This document shows, piece after piece, positions 13,032-24,664 of a stretch of DNA of 64,000 bases. Every line of letters starts with the position of its first letter. Within the stretch, counting starts at the first letter, position 1. The DNA comes from Clitopilus passeckerianus (Eukaryota > Basidiomycota > Agaricomycetes > Agaricales > Entolomataceae), in NCBI GenBank assembly GCA_944990035.1, contig CALYLX010000059.1:1-64000 (forward strand), in the 5' to 3' direction. The notes under the pieces were generated by a model, which did not search any database, was not told where the DNA came from, and was given only the letters and a program-made list of their open reading frames with translations. A program made the position numbers and the translations under genes.

Positions 13032-13129
13032 GGATAAATCTATAGAGGAACCCCAATTTGGCGTGAACCCTTCTCATGAACCCCTTGACTAAGCTGATCG
13101 CCGAGTCCCCGCATCAGGCTGGGTTTGAA
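13032..13129 (+). repeat. Left 98 bp terminal inverted repeat of the MULE
   Basis: By eye this is an exact reverse complement of 14193-14290. Similarity stops after GGGTTTGAA. Confidence 0.95.
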
Positions 13130-14192
13130 AGTCAGGCAACGGGCTGAACGTTCGTTGAGAACATCGAGTTGCATCCAGCATTGCTTTTTGGCTTATGAAA
13201 ATTTCTTTCAAGTGCCTTTTTCTCAATATATACATTAGAATTACATGCCTTATAGGCCTTTGAGTTGGATAAATGCATCCTACCGAAGGTATGACCCTAA
13301 AAACGACACATAAGACGTGATGAGCACACATCTGTATCGCTTGTAAACTGTTAAGTATCGGATGGTTGTAGGTCAGCGGCACAGCAACTAGACATGAGGC
13401 ATATCTAATTGCAACCCGTAATGCAAAGGGTGGGAGAATGGGCAAGGGCAAGCGGCCTTGGCGAGGAGATCTTCTACAAGAAAATGAAGTTCTGCGTATG
13501 ATCCAAGGCGTAGGTCGATGTCCGGACGTGAGGGAGAGATAGAGACAGTAATTTTAGGCCATATACTTGTAGTACACAATCCGAGAGCTAGCGATGATCA
13601 TTGAAGATCTTCATTATTTTCACGGAGGCACTCAAATGTTAGGCAGTGTAGACAACTCTGCTCGAGTCCGTCAAAGCTTTTCGCAACCTCTGTTGCGCAA
13701 GTATCAGGATATCTCTCGGTACTAGTGACACCACTATTTCAAGCATTCTTACCTCTGTTGGTGTCCAGGTCTCGTTTTTGAGCAATCCGATGCCCTAGCA
13801 CGTTCAACTGCAAAATCATAATAGTCATTGATTACCTGCCAGTGGAAAAGAGGTTAAGTATCGAGAAGACGACAAAAGCAAGCACATTCTAGCTACACAG
13901 CATTCCGCCTTGTGGCTAATACATGAGAAATGTGACTTTTCTACAAGTTCATCGCCCACCACATATAAATATCATGGTTCAGGTTGGATTCCTGTGAGTC
14001 GAGGAAGTACTAGAGGCACGTTAAGCTCGAGAAAACCCGCTGTTGAGCAGCCCGGCCGATTATTAAGTTATTACTATCGCAATTTAAACACGTAACTTTA
14101 TTCTTGGCTAAACTACGACAGCAGAAACTCAACGGTCTGCCATGACGAACAAGAACGTTGCTTGAGGGATGGGAAGACCTCTGCTCGTCAGA

Positions 14193-14290
14193 TTCAAACC
14201 CAGCCTGATGCGGGGACTCGGCGATCAGCTTAGTCAAGGGGTTCATGAGAAGGGTTCACGCCAAATTGGGGTTCCTCTATAGATTTATCC
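14193..14290 (-). repeat. Right 98 bp terminal inverted repeat of the MULE
   Basis: Exact reverse complement of the left repeat, followed directly by the target duplication TTCAATACG at 14291-14299. Confidence 0.95.
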
Positions 14291-14299
14291 TTCAATACG

Positions 14300-16405
14300 A
14301 AGGCATCAATGAAGCAGCAATGAGTTGATTGCAAGAGACTCGTGTTCACGTTCGACTGTTAAGCTCCTTCCGCGGGACCGATAAGGCTGAAAATACTCAC
14401 TGGCGTGCTCTCGCCCTCAGAAATGCACTGAAAAAATGGCCCATTGAGATCTCTGATCAGGTATTTGGCTACACGGGGTAATTCTATCATATCTTTCTCT
14501 TGCGGGTGGCGGTTGGTATATTAGCAACGTGTTGGTGCTTAGAACTTTCTTCGACAAGCACGCCCTCCTTGAAGCCATCTATATCAATCGTGTTTGTGGA
14601 GAAATAGACTTCTTAGAGCCAATTACACCGTAAACCTCATGATAACGCCTCGGCCAACTCATGGAAACTTTGGAAAGGAAAATCTTCGCCGTCGCGCTCT
14701 ACGCGAGGCTGGGAACGGTTCCTCAAGACAGGAAATGAACTGCTGAGAATGGTAGTTGGGGAGGTAAATCCTGGTCTTTCCCTCTTCGGGATAGACGAGG
14801 AATATGATTTTCTTCGTTGACAGAGAAACGGCCCTTCATTTAACATGGTAGACATGTATCGGCTGGTAAAGTCTCAATTGTTTGAACAACCGTTGGGGAT
14901 TCAACGCCCGAAAACATGTGGAGGAAAACTCTAATGACTCACTTGAGAGGCGCATTGTAGGCGAGCCCTCAGAGTTAAGATATCCAATAACCGTTTCAAT
15001 TTTTACGATCCGCCACGACTTCAAGTGAATTGCAGATCCATGCCCTGGTCTGGTCAACAGACTAAAGACCGCTATAGTACTCTAATAGATTCGAAAATAT
15101 GTTTCCTGGGTTAGAACTGAAGATATTAGGTTTGGGCGTGAACGTCTCTTCGTGTCCTGCTTCATGTTCCGGAATTTGATTTCTGTCTACCATCAAGGGA
15201 AGCCACACCATCCGCTGGGAATGTGCCATTTGTCCATATTACCATAAAATTGTCGTCCGACCTATTGCAGGAGAAAGGTTTGATTCTCCATATCGGCTTC
15301 AACAGAGTAACAGCAGAGTACTAAATAGGTACAGGACCGGGCTCTCCAGCCGCTGTAATCAGTCTACTAGGATACATCGGCTTCTCTATGAAGTATCCTA
15401 CCGACTCGGACAACGCATTCTAAGTGATAAAGTCTTTAAAGCAATTAAATAGCGCTTCATTCATTCTTCTGTTCCGTTCTGAGTTGCCTTCATATGCCAT
15501 AGAACCTGTAGGGACCAATTTAAATGTCGGCATACTTACGAAAGTTTCAACAGATCCTCCGTACTGAATCAAACACAAGACGCTCCAGAGACGCAAGCTT
15601 AAATGATGCGACTTGTCAGATATTCATGAATGCCCCCATGAAGGACATCCCTCACGTTTAATACACTTGGAGCCAGTCTAGAGACTCCACAGATACTGCC
15701 GACGAGAATTTGAGCTAAAGTTGGGGTGGCCGTAATAGCAGCGAGTGCGATAAGGCTGAGAAAGTATTGCGAGTTCGAGGTTGTTAAATTGGCTTGTGTT
15801 CGTCGAGGTTAACCTCGTTGATGTCTGAATAGGCTTCAGAATGACTCTCTTTATATCATCTGCCCAGTTCTTTAAGCACTGGTAACATCCGCAAAGTATC
15901 TCCGTTCATAAGCGTGTATATCACGCCGGTGTATGAGTTTCTAGGGAAGGCTATTTTAGCGAGTGCAGCGCCATTACTACTTCCAACGAAGCAGATTCGA
16001 TTCAGAAGAGGCAGGAATATTATAGCCTTGGCTATGCTCAGCCTGACGGTGCGGGGTATAGCCAAGGCCTGATATAAGAACTTTGTTCTGTGCAGAGTGA
16101 CGGAGCTTTGGTGTATGCGAATCGAATCAGGGTAACCTGGTTCTCTACTGGCATCGTCAACATTATCAGACCGCGGGGAAACGGTAAAAGCACTCGGATT
16201 CATTGTCTACCGAGCGATTACAGGGGTAGTGATCACCAGAGCACGGTGAAGTTAATTAAAGGTGTCACTCGATTCCGGTCAGCGGGGTATTACGACGGGT
16301 ACAGCAGCCCAATCCAAGCATTCGCGACTGATTTCCAAGGTGAATCCATTGGATGACTCCAGGTAGTAGAGTAGTCGACATACAATCCCCACTAATCTAC
16401 AATTC
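14300..16405. other. Gene-poor stretch between the MULE and APC2
   Basis: Only short frames are present, such as minus 14637-15057, which may be exon remains. No frame connects by splicing into a recognisable protein. Confidence 0.45.
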
Positions 16406-19400
16406 TTAGCTATTTAATTTCCATACGCCATCCTTCCCCGTAACGAGACCCTCCTGTCTCGCGGCCTCCAGGAATGCAGCCAGTTGTTCGGCGGTGCGAT
16501 CATACCCAGGCGCAAATTTCAGCATAGTTTGTATCCGATCCAAAGGTAGAGCTCCGAGATTCGTAAGCATACCCTCGATAAACTATGATAAATTAAATTA
16601 TCAACTATAGGCGAGAAAGAGAAGAGTTGGAATGCATACCTTCCAATAAACGCGCATCTGTTCCGCTTGTTGCTGCTGTGCTGTTGGCGCTGCCGGAAGT
16701 TCAGGGGCCGCGGGTGCTACAATGAGTGTCATCCATCAGTCGATAGTTCTGACGGGAGTTGACACATGAAACCAACCTGTGCGACCATGATGACTCGGTC
16801 CAGCTGAAGGTTCTTCAGCGACCTCTAGTAGTCTGAAAGTTCCTTCCTCGTCTTCCTTCAGCACTCCGAGGTCTACCCAAGTCAATAGTGCTTTCAACGC
16901 GGCGCTCCTATCACACGACCCAACACCCTTGATCAAGTCGTCGATGTTCCAGATATCTAGGGAGGCGAACTGTGATCAGAGGCAAACTCGCTGGTAGGGC
17001 AAGGAATGCGACGTACTCTGTTGCGAGAATAGTTCTATGAAAGCAGCTTCCAATGGCGGCACGTCAGCCTCGATCGATCGATCTTCAAGCTGTAGCTCAA
17101 GGTGAACTGTCCCGAGATGAGACAGCCACCGAAGGCGCTTATCAGGTTTGAACACGTTGAACTCCTGGCTATAGGATTCCTGCAGCCTAAACCTCATCAG
17201 CAATGATCATGCACGGGCAGAGAGCTGACATACTCGCGAAATTGTCCAGGCATGACGATATCACTTGATTCCAGTTCAGGCCAGAAATGTTGCGAAATGA
17301 CGGTTGGATGAACAATCGACTACAAACGTGGCTTCATTAGTTCAGGCACGACGGAAATGAAATGACAGCCACTTACAGGCTTCTGTGACTGTACATGGGT
17401 GTCGGTTCGCTTCGAGTCTGTCATATCCTTCATCATGACCTCGCACACCTGCAGCGCCGTTTCCCCAAACCGAACCTTGAGGATCTCAACGTTACGACGC
17501 TATGGCACGTGTTAGCGTCATGACTGATACCCTAGGGACTACAGACGGCATACCTCCTTCTCGACTTTTTCGGTATCGTCTCCGCCAATTGCAAGCAGTC
17601 TCTGCGCTAGGAGGACTTGTAGCTCCTTGACGAAAAGGTCCTTTGAGTCATATATGCTGACGAGGGTGCTGATGACGTCACTGGGTTTGTTCGCCCGGAA
17701 GTCTGAAAGAAACGCTATCAAGAAGGGTTCTGGAAATGCTCTTGAACGCGTACCTGGTCCTGCGTCAATTGGTTCTGGCTCCCAGTGCGGGTCGCTATAG
17801 TCTTCAACGTCTGGTTGTTGTAGGGGTTGAATTGGCTCGTTCTCATCCACCAGAGAGTCTCCATTGTCGTCGTCCCCAACCAGGTTTGCAACGATACTCC
17901 GAATGGTATCTGGACGCTCCCTGGAAGTATCTGAGTCAGTAATGATCCATGGATAGATAATGGACCGTACCTGAGGTATCGTCGTATCGGGTCTGCAACC
18001 TTGTATAGCAAGACACCTGGAGGGTCGATGATCCGCAAGCACTTGATGGTTGCGACGTATTGCTGGAGTATGAGTTTCGTATCGGCGCCGGGATGTAGCA
18101 GGCGTTTGCGGTTTCTGCATCCGAGTTAAGTTTTGAGATAAATATCCAGGAGTTTGGAACGTACGCTTGACGGAGCGACTGGACGAGACCTGAACGTTGA
18201 TCAACACGTTGTAGGCATTCCTGGGCGGGAAGGTAAGTATTGAGGTAAAGAACGCGTAAAAAAGGATCCTTACCTTGAGGTCTTGTAGCGCACCCGACGA
18301 ATCGGGGTAATCAATGATTATGTCGAATATTTCCCGGGTTCTGTAACACATTGTCAGAGAAGCGCTCAGATGAATGTGAAGCAGCCGCACCTGAGGTCAC
18401 ACAGTGTCTTGTTCATATGAAAGTCGAACCTTGAACCAATGCCTTTGAGCATCGCACGAGCTTCCTCAGCTACAACAAAACATCAGCAAGCGGTTCTGGA
18501 ATCCACGGAACGAAGGCCTACGTGTAGTAGCACCCTTAGCGTAAGGGAACAGCATCCACATAACCATCTTGTCCGACATCCAGGTTCGCAGGTCGTCAAG
18601 CATTGGCCTGGACCACTCCCCCGTACATGTAGCTAAGACGTGTTTTTCGATATGCTCGTAGCCACAGCTAGCGACGACTGCATCGTATCGGTCGAGGAGG
18701 CCCAGCAGGTCAAATGCGTTCCATAGTTTAGGGTCTTGGGGTGGCGGTCGTTCAATGGTGGATCCGTTTGGTGAAAGTGTTGATTCGACAAGGGCCTTGA
18801 ATCCACGGGCAAAGGATGGTGGGAGTGACGAGTAAAGAAGGGTTTTGAACTCTAGCGAGAAGGAGGATGTGAGGGTGGTACCGAAACTAGATGCGGATTG
18901 TGAGCATGGAAAGGCGGCAACAATGAAGGATGGGGACCTACTCCTTAGTCGGTGCCCAAGCCATACACCAGCCCGAAAGTCGATGTATGAGGTTGAGTAT
19001 TGAAGCAACGTTGGCCGTGTTCTGGCGGGGAGGACGTCAGTTATCGTGCTGGAGCTGCAGGGATGTAAGATACCTCATACTCCTCCATGTAGTGCTGAAT
19101 GTCGTTCCTAACCAGGGCAAATTTCTGGCGTACAGATTCTGTAAATATTTAGCATGCAACCTAGAGATAAAAACCGCTGTGGCTTACCGAGATATACCTC
19201 TAGTAGGGCAGGTAGTCTCCTTGACTGATTGACGATATCCAAAGCTGCTCTGAGTCTGTGATGGTCTATAAATCGATCAACGGATTCTGCAGGGTGGAAT
19301 TTCCAAGACATACCGATGGATTCCTTGGATTCTCTGCTTGGTTCGTCAGTTGGCCGCAGGAATGCCTCGACAAGTTGCCACGCCTGAGGTCATGGTGAGT

Positions 19401-19541
19401 ATCCGTTCAGCAGCGAAGAAATCCAAGACATACCTGACTGAAAGCCATAAGTCCTGCTATACCAGGGTCTTTGCGGTTGATCTTCGTAAAGGATTCCTGC
19501 CATTTTGCAGCAACCTGGTGCAGGAGGGCCTCAGTAGCCAT
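16406..19541 (-). CDS. apc2: Anaphase-promoting complex subunit 2 (cullin-like)
   Basis: APC2 is the cullin-fold scaffold of the APC/C ubiquitin ligase and pairs with the RING subunit Apc11. The gene has at least ten short introns. Starting from the ATG at 19541 (MATEALLHQVAAKWQESF), exons give an N-terminal cullin-repeat region (FDLLGLLDRYDAVVASCGYE). Next come YVATIKCLRIIDPPGVLLYK, VADPIRRYLR, ERPDTIRSIVANLVGD, PSDVISTLVSIYDSKDLFVK, ELQVLLAQRLLAIGGD and ILKVRFGETALQVCEVMMKD. The C-terminal part has FWPELESSDIVMPGQFREFQ, FNVFKPDKRLRWLSHLGTVH and EADVPPLEAAFIELFS, then a winged-helix end (MLKFAPGYDRTAEQLAAFLE, terminating GVWKLNS). These match the APC2 pattern closely and no break was seen. 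An upstream frame MAPTLNVPTQ at 19738 stops after 23 codons, so I prefer 19541 as the start. Confidence 0.93.
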
Positions 19542-19636
19542 TCGGAGGATGTTGGTGCAAGGCAAAGATGCGCGAATCGGAATCCGGATGAACAGCAATC
19601 GAGTCAGGTGATTTCGAGTTCAAAGCGAATGATCAA

Positions 19637-19652
19637 ACGCGTCGCGACGCGT
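19637..19652. promoter_or_regulatory. Palindromic double MluI cell-cycle box upstream of apc2
   Basis: ACGCGTCGCGACGCGT is a perfect 16 bp palindrome holding two ACGCGT (MCB) cores, about 96 bp before the chosen apc2 ATG. MCB elements recruit MBF for G1/S transcription in yeasts, which suits a cell-cycle gene. Use of this site here is an inference. Confidence 0.6.
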
Positions 19653-20229
19653 CTCAAGTAAAATCTTTCATCGCTGGTAGATTTTGGGCGCAATTACTTC
19701 CTCAAGGATCTGAGTAGGGACATTTAGCGTAGGAGCCATCCTGCTTCTCTCTGAAGCTCTAAGGTGAAACCCGAGCCCATTGCCAAGTCTAGCCTAGCCC
19801 GAGGTGCGTGATCGAATGTCACAGCTGTCACTCAAGTGATGGCGAAGATTGACTGTGAGGCTCTCAACTTGACTTTCAATTCATCCTCCAGGATCTTCGA
19901 CTCGGCCAACTGAGCCGTTCTGCTCAAAACGCCGCATCTAAACGACAAAACATCATACTTCCGCCTTAACGCCGAATGAATATCCCAGGGTATGTCTTCT
20001 CACTTTTTTTGAAACCATTTCTCTATGCTGACTTGCCGTTCGGTCAACTTGCAGATGACAAAACTCGACCTACCCAGGCACGAGCGGAAAGCCGCAGCGT
20101 GATGTCGAACATATCTTCTGTGCTTGGCAGCTATCTCGAAGGCGAAGGCAAATCATACCTTAATATTTAAGGTGTGCTCCACCTGACGGATTCAAGCAGT
20201 CACCCTACGTCAATCCCTACTTCCACGAA

Positions 20230-21227
20230 ATGGTCTCTAAACTTTCCGCTCCTTTTATCTTGGCCCTCGCAGCTAGTGCTACTGCCGTTCGAAACAGTCT
20301 CTACGTTCTTCATGAAGTCGAATCGCCTGGTCTTGGCCTGGATGGATTGACGCCTATTGGCGTACAGAGGGCTTCAACCTGCATTCCTAATGTCAGTTCT
20401 CCAGCCCCTTATGCTTAAAGATGGCTCAACTAAATTTTGTCTAGGTCTTCGCAAACAAAGGCATCGGCAAAATTATCTCCTGCACCCCGGACCTCATTAC
20501 TGGCGCCTGTTGGACTGCTGTTTCATCGGTTCAACCGCTTGCTGACCAGCTTGGCCTAGAGGTCGACACTTCCTGGTAGGTACCTGACATTCTGATATTG
20601 GGCGCATCACCTGATACATACCGAACAGCGGTAATGGGGAAGACGCAGACGACGACTGCGTGAACAACCTTATCAACGACTTCGCTGCCACTAGCACTAA
20701 AGCTATCCTAGTGGTCTGGGTAAGCGTGATTGCTGATGACCACTCCATACGCCTAACTAACCAATTCCTGACAGGACGCTGGTGATGAGGACAACTTCTA
20801 TGAAAACATCGATATCGAACTTCCTGAAAGTGATGATGATGACGAGGGAGCGATATATCAGTACGTCTTCTTCTCTCAAGTTCCTTCGCTGCGTGTTCTT
20901 ATAACTCTTTTTCTCTACAGTCACGACGAATATGTCACGATTCGTGGTGGCGCCTTCATAGGCTTTGCGTCACAAGACTGTCCCGATATTGACGGCCAAG
21001 CACCCGGAACTGGGGTCTACTCGAAACAGGCAGCACCTTCGGACTCCAAAGGCACCGATACACCTGTTCCTGATAGCGAGACGCTTCCTTCCGCTGACTC
21101 CACTGCCGACGCACCGCCCGCGGAATCTGCCCCAGCCGTCAAGAAGAGGAGCCTGGTGATGAAGTCATTGAAGAGGAGGGCGGTGAAGCCGAGGCAGAGG
21201 AGGTCCGTGTCAAGGCTCTCTGCCTAA
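20230..21227 (+). CDS. Secreted histidine-phosphatase-fold (PGM-like) protein, likely pseudoenzyme
   Basis: There are five exons: 20230-20391, 20445-20575, 20629-20719, 20775-20860 and 20921-21227, giving 258 residues. The frame is continuous across all four introns. A signal peptide (MVSKLSAPFILALAASATAV) is followed by YVLHEVESPGLGLDGLTPIG and VQRASTCIPNVFANKGIGKI. These line up with the phosphoglycerate-mutase core pattern in which RHxE is followed by LTPLGxxQA. The later motifs PLADQLGLEVDTSCG and TKAILVVWD fit a fungal secreted branch of the superfamily. The catalytic Arg-His pair is replaced (LHEVES), and the usual late His after the LVVW segment is not evident. An acidic DEDNFYENIDIELPESDDDD stretch and a basic C-terminal tail with several KR/RR sites (KKRSLVMKSLKRR) follow. 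It is probably non-catalytic. Confidence 0.75.
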
Positions 21228-23248
21228 AGTTGATGCTTGGGAGCTTCGCCTTGCTATAAAATGCACCTCGTGCCTAAACGAGGCCTGCCGTTGAAAGTTA
21301 TACCTTTTGGGGACGCTTATTCTTATTCGTATTCTATCGTATACCACCTTCCCTTACCACACGTAAACACACTCTTTTCGACTTTGCGCTCCTTCCTGCC
21401 CTTCCTGTTAGGTTGACCCGCGTCGTGAGGTAGACACCCGCCTTCAATGATACGTCGGACATGGTGTATTAGTCACTCTATGTCTACTATCCACAAACTA
21501 GAAGCTGGTACAGGAGCAAACCCCACCACACTCGACCCAGCCGAATACTCCAATCCATAAAACGGATACGGATGGTCGTTCAGGAACGCGAGCATCAACA
21601 ACGATCAACAAGTTCCCTCCTTGCACCCATTAGGGTTCGTACCACTCTCGACCTCCAGTCAGACCGTTCAAGCCTCCATAGAAGTCTACAATGGCGGTTA
21701 TGCGTATGAGATGCAGCTAGCTGTTTTCTCCCGGTATGAGCATGACCAGACTCAGCTGGGAGGCGTCCCACCTTCAGTGCATCACGAGGATTGTAGCCCG
21801 GGACTCATACGAGGTACGCTCCTAAATCGTCTTTTCGGCTACATGGAGGACTCAAAGGCATCTCGCACGGCAGAAACTCAAGGTCCAAGAACTACGTTCA
21901 TATAAAATAATCCTGCTCGGTCGCGTTGAACCCAACTCCTCGCCATCTTGTCGCCATCCCGACGGCCGAGCGACAGAAGATTTCGACCTCAACAGAGAGT
22001 ATGGTTTCAGGCAGAAAACTGGGCAATCGGCTCACCAATGTGACGAAGAGGTAAGTTCAGACCCAACCGCCGAAATACTCTCCTTAGAAGTGTACTGACC
22101 ACCGGTTGCTTCAGGTTCCTTCGACACGGATACAAGTGATATTGGGTCAAACTGGACAGAACTACGTGAGATGCGAGTGAACGGACATTAAAGGCTATTT
22201 TCTTACCTCCCTTATGTGGCTGTAGGCATCCTCGGGGTCTGGCAGGAGTTAGCGGCCTAAAAATTATGATAGTGAATTGGGTGACATATGTACTAACGCC
22301 CTGTATCTCCATCTGTAATACGGTATCAATGAGGCTATAAAATATCTATCTGGCAGACTGAGCTTGCGCTGGACGGAGAGCTGCAACCAGTGTTCTTTGG
22401 GATGATTGAGGCCCTTAAATTACGAAAGCCACGTTGAGACACATTGACACATTAAATTTGAGCTAGTCGTGTCACCCTCTGCGTTCTATTGACCACCACC
22501 ATTTGCCCTCTCAACCAACGCAGTCAAACCCATGTCTGTTCTTGCCTCCGGACTCTACACCATCTCTCGCTTCAGTGGTTTTCTCGGTATCCACTAGGTT
22601 CCGGGAAGCAGAGATGTCACCAAGTCGGGTGACGATGAAAGTCCTGCCACGTGAGACGACTTAGAGGTAGATATTCAGAATTCTCCTAGGGCAACAGTTC
22701 TGACGAGACCGTATGCACTCGGTGGAAGATAACCGTCAACGAAAATAAGAAAGTTACTATCCGAAATAAAGTCGATTCGTTGACACCACGGTACTTAAGC
22801 TACGATGGGACACCTGAAGACTGGGGAACGGTCAAGGTCAGATCCTAGCCAAGAAGTTGGGACCTCCGGCACTGTTCCATTTCTTCACAGAAAAACTGTT
22901 TCTAGTGAGTATGCTTTATTCTGAACATCAAAGAAAAATCTCACATTTTGCCCCGAATTCCAGTATCCCGCTCTCTAACGACACATTAGAAGGGCCTGGT
23001 GGGCCTGCGACCGAGCTGGTTGTCGACCATCCACGGTGGAATCGAGCGAAGGTGAATACATCGCTCGCGAAGAAAAGTAAATTGGAAAACAAAGCTGACT
23101 CTGAACTAGGTGGTCCTATCCGCACTCGAGCCAACGAGCGATGGGCAGGCTTGGATCTTTCAGAAGGTTGATTGAGGATGAGGTGCTGGAGGCGCATCCA
23201 CTGAAGTATATCGCCAAGTTCACATACCTGAACCTGAAGCCATTATTG
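21228..23248. other. Intergenic stretch, no supported gene
   Basis: Short frames only, such as plus 21621-21905 and 22857-23171 and minus 22007-22312. None has a splice pattern or a domain I can support. Confidence 0.45.
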
Positions 23249-23870
23249 TCATTCAGTGTAAACAAAGACATTGTACATAGGACTTGACATAGGACATGAA
23301 TCCAGTAGAGTAGTTGGTAAATTGGGTTCAGAAAATAAAAGCAGATTCTGTGCGGAAATTAAACCACAAGCAGCCCTTGCTTCGACTACCCAAACATTAT
23401 GAATGAGAAGCTTACAGAAACTCAACATGCGAGGCTGGTGGACCTCCGTGATGAGTTCATAATCCTCCACACCAGCACAGACTTTGACCTTGTCAGAAAG
23501 ATGGAAAGGATCTCTCATCCCTTCGCCCTTCTTGCAAGCCCAACCAAAGTCCACGTGTAGCCTTTTACAAGGTCGTACACCGTGCCAGTCTTGCCTGAAC
23601 CGAGAGCATCGCCAGCCGAGAGCATCGCCAGCTTTCCGGTCTTTGACTAGGCAAACGGCAGCGGCGAGCGGATCCGGAGCCCGACGTTCGAGATTTGAGA
23701 CGGGAGAAGCGGCGGATTCCTGGCACAATTATGTTTATTAGAATAAATATACAGGCGGGGGCAACTTATAAGCCTACCATCCGAGCCACGACATCTCTGC
23801 GGTAACGCACTGGAGCAGCATATGCGAAAGCGTAGGAGAGGCAAAGAATAGCGACGACGGAGAACTACAT
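23249..23870 (-). pseudogene. Secreted-protein pseudogene (ATG followed directly by TAG)
   Basis: Read on the minus strand, 23870-23778 gives ATG, then a TAG stop, then FSVVAILCLSYAFAYAAPVR. This is a typical signal peptide whose second codon is a stop where AAG (Lys) would be expected. After a short intron (23777-23720) the frame continues as ESAASPVSNLERRAPDPLAA with a KDRKAGDAL stretch. It later reads DPFHLSDKVKVCAGVEDYEL. A perfect 16 bp direct duplication (23600-23615 and 23616-23631) lies inside and shifts frame; on one side the sequence reads SGKTGTVYDLVKGYTWTL. The nonsense codon plus the duplication suggest a recently disabled secreted protein. The family is unknown. Confidence 0.55.
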
Positions 23871-24195
23871 TGCTAGAGTAGGTTGAGATGTTCGAGGACC
23901 AGCCTAAAGTTTATGGACCGTTTGGAGTGCCCTTTAATACCAGTTGATATCTCTGGGGAAATAGATATCCCTGCGGGTGTGGTTCGTCCCAGGACTTGCA
24001 CCTCGCATGTTCTTTAGCCGTTTGCGTGGGCGACCAGGTTTGAAACCCATGTCAACCCCTGATGGCTATCAGTTTTCATCAGCCAAATGTGCTGAGAAAA
24101 TCCAAGAACAATTTGTCGCATACGTTCCTCCATTTTCTTCGGTGTTGTTCTAGATAAACGGGATATTGCCTTCTTCTAGAACCAGGAAATCGATT

Positions 24196-24537
24196 TTATC
24201 CTCTTCTCATAGGCGGCTTCCCGTTTATTATATTTGTTCTCGGCTCATAGCGGTCGAACCTTCTAAGCACATACGCACCACTACGTGAAATCCGACGCTT
24301 GCTCTCATCTCTCTCCCTCAAAATCACCCGCATGGGACCATAGCGACCCCCCTTGCTCGGTACATTGCCGGGCCTGATGCATGATGGTATCGGACCCAGA
24401 CAGGAATTGACATCAAACTCTCCCTCAAACTCGAACGCCAGACAAGGCAGGCCGAATGAATTTTCACCGGATGATCCATAGATGTAATGATGAGGGCCGA
24501 ATTGGTGCTTCCGCCGACGGGATAAGCGTGTATGCAC
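24196..24537 (-). CDS. Possible ORF without ATG, uncertain
   Basis: A 113-codon frame with protein-like content (GENSFGLPCLAFEFEGEF, then a basic C-terminus) faces away from the F-box-like gene at 24665. It has no ATG near its 5' end and would need an upstream exon. I recognise no domain. Confidence 0.22.
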   Translation of the reverse strand: MHTRLSRRRKHQFGPHHYIYGSSGENSFGLPCLAFEFEGEFDVNSCLGPIPSCIRPGNVPSKGGRYGPMRVILRERDESKRRISRSGAYVLRRFDRYEPRTNIINGKPPMRRG

Positions 24538-24664
24538 GTGTATGACTTAAGTAAACGGCCCACTCGCGCTTTCTTTCAGCGCTCATCTGCAGTTTAAACG
24601 TCTTAGAAATATATAGCCTAGGTCACTTTGGACGACTTTTACCTCAAAGCTCCCCAGGTCGGAA

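Larger units (their letters stand above)
13032..14290. mobile_element. Non-autonomous Mutator-like (MULE) element
   Basis: The 1259 bp element has perfect 98 bp terminal inverted repeats: 13032-13129 (starting GGATAAATCTATAG) and 14193-14290 (ending CTATAGATTTATCC). Both ends are flanked by the same 9 bp direct repeat TTCAATACG (13023-13031 and 14291-14299). Long TIRs with a 9 bp target-site duplication are the signature of Mutator-like elements. The interior shows only short overlapping frames and no transposase, so it depends on an autonomous relative elsewhere. Identical ends and an intact target duplication point to a recent insertion. Confidence 0.93.

Noticed and set aside
19660..19740. 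Upstream apc2 start MAPTLNVPTQILEEV
   Set aside because: The frame stops after 23 codons and no GT..AG intron joins it to the APC2 frame, so the ATG at 19541 is preferred.
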